A stretch of DNA of 64,000 bases from Buddleja alternifolia (Eukaryota; Streptophyta; Magnoliopsida; Lamiales; Scrophulariaceae). Where the stretch lies: the NCBI GenBank assembly GCA_019426215.1, contig CM033396.1, forward strand, positions 19,979,101 through 20,043,100, read 5' to 3'. Below are positions 56,576-64,000 of the stretch, piece after piece. Position 1 is the first letter of the stretch, and each line of letters begins with the position of its first letter. The translations under genes and the position numbers were made by a program. The notes under the pieces were generated by a model. It was not told where the DNA came from. It saw only the letters and a program-made list of their open reading frames with translations, and did no database searches.

Positions 56576-59124
56576 TGTAACACCCTAGTTTAACTGATTG
56601 ATAAATTTAGATGGTTCAATTGTCTTATTAGACTCTATGAATAATGTGATTTGATCTTGTGGATATTCTTCATGTTACGAACAAAATTACTTGGTAGAGG
56701 CTTTCTTGAATTTGGGTCAAAGAGAAGATGCTCTAAAACCTTGAAGATCAAAGTGAAATTATTAGAGAGGAAATGAACCAATCTGAATTGTGGTGGATGT
56801 ATATTAACTAGATTATACGTTTAAGGATTGAATTATAATATGGATATCAAGTCTATTGGACTGAATTGCGAATTTGATAAACCTTTGGGGTTGAATTGTA
56901 AAATTAAAAAGGTACAAGGACCTAATGGTAATTTCTGGAAAAATGAAGTAAAGTTAGTTGATGAGGTCAATTTGATGGAGGAGACGTAGCTACACCATTT
57001 ATTCTTAAGGTGACACCACACCTTCTCTATTCACATTTATACATTGCATTATGTGTACATATATGTACAAGCTTGTAATTCATTTCTTTTCATCCGGGAT
57101 CAGGTACGCTTCTTTCCTTTCCTTTCCTTTTTTTTTTTTTGGCCTAATTGATCTGATATATATTGTGTTCTACTTAGTTTTAAGTTAGTTATTGTTTAGC
57201 CAAAGTATTATGCTTTTGCTTGGTAAGTCATGATTTGTTTTGGATTAGTTGAAGTCTTAACTAAGTGGGTTAATTCCATGAGGCCAATTTACTAATGGTG
57301 GTGAAAGAAAACTTGTAAGCAAAATATAAACTTCTCTAGTTATCTTACTGAATCGCTGCAGAGTAATGGATTGGTGAGCTTTTATTTCATTTATGTGATG
57401 GTATTAAAGTATGTGATAATACTTTATGTCTTAATTGAACATACCTAAGTGGGTTAGAGTACTTCAATTATCTTGTGACCAAACTAATGTAATCTAAGTT
57501 TTGATACAATAATCATCATCCGTGGTCTGATTGGATGGTAACTCATTTAATTCATAACTTCATACTTCTTGATTAATTAAACAATCCTAATAAATGAGTC
57601 TTTTAATAGTTATTCCTTAATTCCAGTCAAATAGTGAGTGATTAATCAGACCAATCTTAGTGATATCATGTTGCACGCCATGACTCTTTCATTCCACTAA
57701 TTGATTAGTTAATTGATCATATAACTTTCTGCTTCAATTCTTAAGTAAACAGGGTTTCTCTTTATTTAATAAAATAAATTATCTACTTCAATTCAAGAGA
57801 AAAATAGTCAAAACATATTTGGACAAGTATATGAACGCGCGTACTCACTCCAAGGTACATGTGGATAGCCTACCACATCTTAATTTGGTTTTGTGTGCTG
57901 TTGGGTGGTTGCGCTTAGAAGATGGTTTGAGGAAACACATTTGGATAAGTTGGTGAGGGTTTCTCTTTTCCTTGAAACTCTTTAATTGCTTTACCTACAT
58001 GTGATTTTCTTGTTTCATTAACAAGTGCCTTATCAGTATCTTCTTGATTGGTTTGTGATGATTGTTGATTCCTAAATATTCTGTTCAGTTCAATATCTCG
58101 TGATTCCCGACGTTATCCTTTTCACGTCTATGGTACATGTTTTGCCTCGAAATGGTCTTTGGTCTAATCGTTGTCAATTCCCGTGAGACTTATCATGCGA
58201 ATATCGAGTCAATATCTTTTTTAACACATTGAAACCATTGTATTCCTTGGTTCTACTCCATCGACTAAAGGAGCTAAGTGCTATGCGGGACAAAGTGCCA
58301 CGAGACGGCGGGAGCCACCTCTTGAACCCGTAGGAGCCACCACTAGAATCCTAATGTCCGGCATCCATCAGGGATATGTTCTTTTCTTGGTCTAAAGCTT
58401 TGACTCTTAAAGGCAGAGTGAAGGGAGCTAAGTGCTATAAGGGACAAAGTGCCACGCGACGGCGGGGGCCACCTCTTGAACCCGTAGGAGCCACCACTAG
58501 AATCCTGACACCTGCAAATCCCAAAGGGTGTGAAGTTTCCCGCTGGTATGGGACAGTTGGGAAATGGAACACAATCGTATGACATGAATCTAAAGTATAT
58601 GAGTTATTCATTCTGGTTTCATTATATGTTTCGTGATGTTCATCATTCTGACAATTTGTTTTCTTTAATGATTCGCTTGATACGTGTGATCTTGTTTCTT
58701 TTGAAATCTTCTATTGCAGATTCCATTTTAAAGGTAAAGGTAAAGCAATCTGTTAGCTTACCTCACTGAGTCATTCAGACTCACCCCTCCTTCTTTCTTC
58801 CTTTTCAGATAAGCTTAGTATGTTGGACACGAAGGGAGAAATGAGGAGTGAAAGGAAGCATTGGTTTGTTGCTATTAGAGGGAGTGATGTTTTGGGATGT
58901 ATATGTATTGTCATGGAGACTTTTGATTGATAGAGTTGTTGTTGAATTGTGTAAGACGGATGAGGGATGTATTGTTGGTTTAATTGGAATGAAAATTTTT
59001 AGTTTCAGCAAATGAAGTATTGGTATAGTTCTGACGCTTAGCGCTGGTTCGAAAAAGGACGGTCGCCTGGATCGAGCTAGCGTCGCGGTGTGGCGAGCCA
59101 CCCTGGTGGTTGGTGGGCGCTACA
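56576..59124 (+). mobile_element. Solo LTR of another retrotransposon, 2.5 kb
   Basis: Ends are TGTAACACCC and GGGCGCTACA, flanked by the direct repeat ATCCT (56571-56575 and 59125-59129). Removing the LTR and one ATCCT rejoins the env-like reading (GTAGAAGATCCT to GCTCTTATAGAG). The ends fit LTRs of plant gypsy elements. A segment of about 85 bases (GGAGCTAAGTGCTAT...ACTAGAATCCT) occurs twice, at about 58270-58353 and 58427-58507. No internal coding part is present, as expected after LTR-LTR recombination. The strand given is the host element's and is not established. Confidence 0.85.
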
Positions 59125-59129
59125 ATCCT

Positions 59130-60288
59130 GCTCTTATAGAGGATAGTTCATATGTTACAGCTTTAGTTCCAGCTGCTGCTGAAGCGTCAACAGATGTCAA
59201 TCTAGATGAGATGACAGAAGTTGTGGTGATTGCCAAAGACATTGCCGCAGAAGCTGCTACAATTGAACCTGAGGAACCTGCTCTCAAAGAGGTTCAGTCA
59301 TCAATCCCTGTTCCAACTATAACAGAGGCCCGCTCAGAAGGTCAGAGCGTTGCTGAAGACGTTACAAAACCAAGGCACTTCTTCCAACTGGATCCGCTGA
59401 AGATGATTGATCATTCAATCAACTACATGCCTCCAGCACTCGAAGAAGATTTCATTCCTACTGGCTATAATGAAGACAGATATATTGCTGCTGAGAATGA
59501 GATAGCTCTGCTGATTGACATCGACAATCAAATCAGGGATATAGTGTTTAACACTGAGATGACAGAAATTGAGAGAAAATATTATATGGCCATTGAACTA
59601 CAAAAAACTCCCAGCCAAATACCATCCTCTCTCATTCTTCAACAAGACAGATAAGGAGGAACAACTCCTAGATGTGATGTGGATCTGGCGTATTACCTTG
59701 ACGATGGCCACAGCAAGCCCACAGGTTTTGCTCTCAGAGACTACAATGTTCGTGTGTATGAGCCACTTCGCCCTAGCTTTCTCAATCCATCAGAGGCAGT
59801 CTTGAACCGAGAAGGCTACACACACTTTCCTCATATTGCGAACAGTCCTGAAAATCTAGCTTTGGTCAATCCACTTCGCTTATGGAAAAATAAAGCAGTT
59901 CATGACGGTGAACGTCTCGAATCTCTCACAGATTTGATCCAGACTGAAGCTGATGCATATTTTGATAGCGTTTGGAATGCCAACTACCAGCCTGATAGAT
60001 ATCGCTTTGAATCTATCAGAGACATTCACCATGAAGGCACTCGAGCTATTGTCAACGCTGGCACAGACTACTGCATGAACGAAGTCAATTGGGTTGAAGC
60101 GTACGTGGGAAACAAGTACACTTTCTCAGAATTAGTTCAAGCTCCTCATTTGTTCGGTATAGGCATGCATGACAAGAAGCGTCATTTCTCCAAGTATTGC
60201 CTAAAGAAGCGTCAACAGAGAGTTGGACCTGTTCTGAAGCTCCCACTAATTAGACATTGAACAATGTCTGTGTCAAGAGCTTCACAGA
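59130..60288 (+). pseudogene. env-like ORF, middle part
   Basis: It continues the first part after the solo LTR. An acidic Ala/Glu-rich segment runs to a frame end at 59654, then a shift leads to 59679-60260 (DLAYYLDDGHSKPTGFALRD, RFESIRDIHHEGTRAIVNAG). The composition is soluble and globular, with no membrane segment seen. The family is not otherwise recognised. Confidence 0.6.
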
Positions 60289-62112
60289 TTGTCCATTACT
60301 CTTCTACATTTGAATGCTCAAGCGTCTACCAGCGGCAGTAATCATATTACTAGCCTGAATTTCGCTCCCAGCCACTGCGAAGATAATTTTAACTTGATGG
60401 TGAAGATTATGACTCCCTCATCTCTTTTCGAAAAAATCTTCACTGCCAATCTCAGACAATGGAATGGCTCCGTCATCAATTCATTTCGAGGATATCCACT
60501 GCTCCCTTCTATCCGCAAAGAGGTACTCAATCATTATGAGTTTGTCCTCTCATTGCTAGAAAGAAATCAGGGACTAGCTCAAGCGATCTATCCATATTTA
60601 GAAGAGTACTATGCTGTTTACGTGCTTGAGGATCAGCGTCTCAAGTCTCTTCCCTCTGACTGCTTGATTGGATTCTCTAGAAATTACTCTCCAGACTCCA
60701 TTTTCTCTATCTGTTGAGCGCCGTCCAAAATCTTTCCGCATCATGTGCTTGATATCATTGGTCCCATGCACATCAGGGCGATTGATAGTCCTCTTCGCAC
60801 ATTTATTTCTGGTTTTTGCTGTTCTAGATCCAGACTCACTGAACTTTTGGAAGCTTCGTCCACTTCTCTTGCCGATTTAGCAAATTGGAACTTCCAATTT
60901 GATGACTTTCGCCAAACAGAGTCAGCGCTAGAGGAAGCCCCTGCTAAAACAATTGAAGCGTCCACTTCTGAAGCTATCCGTATTCCAGCGTCTGCTGAAG
61001 AACCTGTTCAAGCGTCTCAACCAGAGGATATTCCTGATGCTCCTGAACCTGCTGCTGCTGATATTGTTGAGTATCTCTCTCTTGACGCACGAGGTACTAT
61101 CTTTGATCCAGCATATCAAGCTCCCCTTAACTCTCTGAAACACTCATCCAGATTCAAGCGACCAACTCCTCAAGCGGTTCAATCAAATGAGAGTCAATCT
61201 TTTGGTCCTTTGCTCAAATCTGTTCTGGAGGATATCAGTGCTCATGCTACTCAGAATGAAGAATCCCTTCACTGGATTAAAGAAGATTTGGCAAAGATTG
61301 AATCTCATATGCGTAGCTCAGCTCAAGCGGTTGTTGGTGAGTGCAAACAAACTTTTCAAGAAATGCATGATGCTACTCACGCCCACCAACTTGCCATGAA
61401 AGAAGAGTTAGAAAAGCGCCTCGAAACCCTAGAGACATCTCGGAATGATGCTACCAACACCAAGCTTCTCGCACTGCAGGAACGCTTCGACAAGCGTCTG
61501 GACGACATCTCAGACTCTATGTCTCAGATTGCTCATCAGGTAAGTTTACTTACAGAACACTTTCTGAAGTCTGATGATGGCAAAAAAGGGGAAGAGAAGA
61601 AGAAAGGAGAAAAGAGGAAAGCGTCTAGTTCAAGAGCTCAAGAGCCTCCGCCTCTTAAGCGTCAAGTCTTAACCTCTCCTTCTACGCTAAGTCTCCCATC
61701 TTGGATAACTGCTTTTAAAGTAAGTGACTCTGCTGGAGCTCCTAGTAGAACACTAAGGGAACCTCCAAGAGCACTATATCCAAATCTACCAATACCTACA
61801 AGAGCAATGTTAGAACAATTTGACATCCCTCTTCAAAGATCATCCATTCCAGAACCTTCAGATCCAAAAATTTTAGCTGAAGAGAGGCAGATGTCTGACT
61901 TCATCCGAACTTTCAGAATTTGCCTAAGGTATATTGGTATTGATCCAACTGATTGGGACAAACACTTTACTGCTTTGAAGAAGAGACAACAAGAAGAAAA
62001 TAAGCTCATAATCAACAAAGATCATGAAGCGATGATGACCTTGGAAGATAATCTGACTAAAGCTATCCGAGCTGAAATGCCCAAGCGATACAAAGTTAGA
62101 TCAAGTCATTAA
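60289..62112 (+). pseudogene. env-like ORF, C-terminal part with coiled coil
   Basis: One frame is open from 60289 to 62112 except for a single TGA at 60715-60717. After that TGA, 456 codons are open. They hold an Ala/Glu/Pro-rich segment (60950-61090), a probable coiled coil (about 61200-61560, with MKEELEKRLETLETSRNDAT and LALQERFDKRLDDISDSM), a Lys-rich patch (GKKGEEKKKGEKRK) that could bind nucleic acid or act as a nuclear signal, and a compact C-terminal part (LRYIGIDPTDWDKHFTALKK). The stop is TAA at 62110-62112. C-terminal coiled coils are known in SIRE-type env-like proteins. Its function is unknown. Confidence 0.7.
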
Positions 62113-62330
62113 AGCTTTTTGATTTGCATTATCTATATTCTTGTCTCTTATATTTTGTTTATTAAGTTGTAAAAATGCTTGTAATCTTTGATATATATAA
62201 AATGCATTTTTTCAACTGAAACATCTCGTTGAAGCGTAACTAACTCTAACTAACCGTATCTAATCAAAGCTAACTTTTATTTTTGGCTGTCTAACTCTAG
62301 AACTATAAAAGAGTAAGTATTGTCATCATC

Positions 62331-62344
62331 AAAAAGGGGGAAAT
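62331..62344 (+). promoter_or_regulatory. Polypurine tract of the Sirevirus-like element
   Basis: AAAAAGGGGGAAAT ends exactly at the 3' LTR start. It primes plus-strand DNA in reverse transcription. Confidence 0.88.
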
Positions 62345-63338
62345 TGTTAGGAATTTCATGTTAGATGTTTTGATGATGACAATTAGGACTTTTTGTTAGA
62401 TCCCAAAATATGTAAGTTTGTTTTCAGCTTTGAAGCGTTAGATTTGTAATAGGCTTTGTCTTATTTTATTCTAGATTGTTAGGTTAAGTTGTCTTAGACT
62501 GAGCGTCTGATATGTTCTGAGTGAGTTTATCAAAAGTAAGGTTTGAAGACTCAAGCGCCTGAAGTCTGAATAAAGATGAAGATTCCAAGCGTCTAGAATG
62601 ACCTGCTACACCAAGCGTCACCTTAGTAGGATAAAAGTGATTCAAGGTTGAATAAGCATCTATCAATGACTGATTTCACCTGAATTTATTTCTAAGTCCA
62701 GAAGGAGTTTTAATGCAAATATTCTCAAAGCATTAAATGCCAACGTGCATTTAATTCAAATGCATTAAATGCTGATAAGAGCATTAAATGTGATAAGCAC
62801 TTTCAGACGTACGGAGAAGCCACCCTATTGGACTGTCAACTATTCAAAGACTGCAGCACCAACTTTTGTGCAATAGATTTTCAGGAAAAAGGACAAAAAG
62901 TTGTTCACTCGCGAAAATAAGAGACACGCGCTCTTGCATGTGTCAAACGGACACTTTTTCCAAGAATACCTATAAATAGGACTTCAACAACAAGCCAAAA
63001 ATACAGAGAGAACAATTATCAAGTCGAATTGCTATTGCATTGAAGTCTCATTCTTTACAATCTCAGAAAAGCCAGAATTTTCAAGAAAATATTCTCTTTG
63101 CTTTTCTTCAAATCTTGACACAGTCAACCAATATCTCATACATTCTTTTCGAAGAAACCCACATTACTGCTGAGATATTCCTAGTTGTTTGAACTTTATC
63201 AAAATCAAACAAACCTTTTAGAAAAACCCCTATCCAAGCCTCGCGATCTGTGTGAAGTCGAAGTTGGATACTTGCCATATTTCTGGATGAAAGAAGCAAG
63301 GGAATTGAAGTGATTTGGAGCAGAAATCTATGAGATCA
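62345..63338 (+). repeat. 3' LTR of the Sirevirus-like element, truncated
   Basis: 994 bases match the 5' LTR from its start to GAGATCA (48408-48414), with the empty CACTA site at about 63182. The last roughly 560 bases of the LTR are missing, so no right-hand target duplication exists. Confidence 0.9.
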
Positions 63339-64000
63339 CTTGCCATACTTTCTTTGTTTCCATCCTCTTACTTTACAGGAGCTAATTGACATCCGATCAC
63401 ACTAACTTGTTGAACAAGCAATTATATGTTTCCAAAAGAAAGGCCTTTTCGTCATCAAACTATAAACCAGCAGAGGCTATTCGTAGCATTATTACGTTAA
63501 AACACCATTAAATGGACTAATAATGTTGATGCATGCACAGAGTGCGTTAGATGGCTAAGTTGGAAACCTTTTATCAAGGCTGACCTAAAACTGCACAAAG
63601 GGAGGTAATTAGATAAGATTTGAGTCTTTGTGATTGAACTTTGAAGATGATCCTTGATAGACTAGAAGGAATCACGTTGATCTATGAGTTTTGGATTAAA
63701 CTTGTCAACCTAACTTATATTTTGCTAACAGTCTTTTGACATTTCCTTACACGCTAAATCTAAAATGTGGGTATTCATTAGATATCCGCTCCATATTCTG
63801 TTTGGACATCATCTAGCAGTTATTATTAGTGTTAACTTTATAAAGTGGAAGTCTTAAAAGCTATTGTACGTCTTAGTGATGTGATCTTTTACAAGCAGCG
63901 ATAGACTGGTGGCAGAGATGTCTGAGTGGGCTTTGAGAGCTGCCAAACCAAATGCCTTTTCTACGATAGCTCAATATATTCTTTCACTAGTCAACTTATC
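63339..64000. other. Unassigned flanking sequence
   Basis: Neither coding sequence nor a known repeat was recognised. Confidence 0.4.

Larger units (their letters stand above)
46075..63338 (+). mobile_element. Sirevirus-like Ty1/copia element with env-like region, nested insertions
   Basis: The 5' LTR (46075-48972) is followed by a TGGTATCAGAGC primer site, gag with an extended C-terminal part, pol in copia order, a purine tract after pol, a long env-like region, a polypurine tract and a truncated 3' LTR (62345-63338). The extra ORF after pol, the AAAAAGGGGGAAAT tract and the LTR start TGTTAGGAATTTC fit Sireviruses of the SIRE type. A CACTA element (46914-48256) and a solo LTR (56576-59124) are inserted. 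LTR copies differ at few positions. Pol and the env-like region contain stops and frameshifts. Confidence 0.93.

Noticed and set aside
58343..58585. ORFs on both strands in the duplicated segment of the solo LTR
   Set aside because: They lie within a non-coding LTR, overlap each other on opposite strands, and come from the 85-base duplication.
55362..62112. A true viral envelope protein
   Set aside because: No signal peptide, clear membrane span or fusion segment could be seen. 'env-like' is kept only as the usual label for this position in Sireviruses.
63339..64000. tRNA or other small RNA gene in the right flank
   Set aside because: No cloverleaf with A- and B-box spacing could be found by eye on either strand.

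Overview
The window looks like nuclear DNA of a flowering plant, probably a eudicot. It is AT-rich, has GT-AG introns, and carries one plant-type nuclear gene with four exons and a plausible plastid transit peptide. Almost everything else is nested transposable elements. The exact species cannot be told from the sequence.

Layout. (1) 1-8248: a minus-strand Ty3/gypsy element of the Tat type (element 1; 5' LTR 7708-8248, 3' end beyond the window). Its gag, protease, RT, two RNase H domains and integrase are broken by stops and frameshifts. An antisense ORF (aORF) tail and an array of small hairpins lie between pol and the missing 3' LTR. (2) 8249-13453: a decayed Mutator-like (MULE) transposase gene with a triplicated exon-intron unit, then an inverted-repeat element with a hAT-type MITE inside it. 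(3) 14040-19570: a full-length minus-strand Ty1/copia element with both LTRs and a GTAAC target duplication. (4) 20560-21390: a CACTA (TNP2) transposase fragment. (5) 21735-30985: Tat element 2, same family as element 1, with 3' LTR, polypurine tract, a spliced-looking aORF with a 'gypsy-type' transposase_28-like domain, a second hairpin array and broken pol. (6) 30986-31764: an LTR-like fragment. (7) 31765-38893: Tat element 3, a related but different family, truncated at both ends. (8) 38894-44831: the only host gene, an enolase-superfamily L-Ala-D/L-amino-acid epimerase-like protein (minus strand, 423 codons plus stop), surrounded by three MITEs. (9) 44832-46074: fragments of other repeats. 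(10) 46075-63338: a plus-strand Sirevirus-like Ty1/copia element with gag, pol and a long env-like region. A CACTA element is inserted in its 5' LTR and a 2.5-kb solo LTR in its env-like region; its 3' LTR is truncated. (11) 63339-64000: nothing recognised.

How it fits together. The retroelement genes are mostly dead copies, so their interest lies in architecture. The strongest unexplained signal is a family of about 15 short hairpins in Tat elements 1 and 2. They keep a ten-base loop while the stem bases change in pairs, and they sit exactly where sense pol and antisense aORF transcripts would converge. Other notable signals are a probable intron inside the Tat integrase, the duplicated phase-1 exon-intron units of the MULE, and a promoter-like module before the Sirevirus env-like gene. 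All calls rest on reading the sequence; no database search was made.
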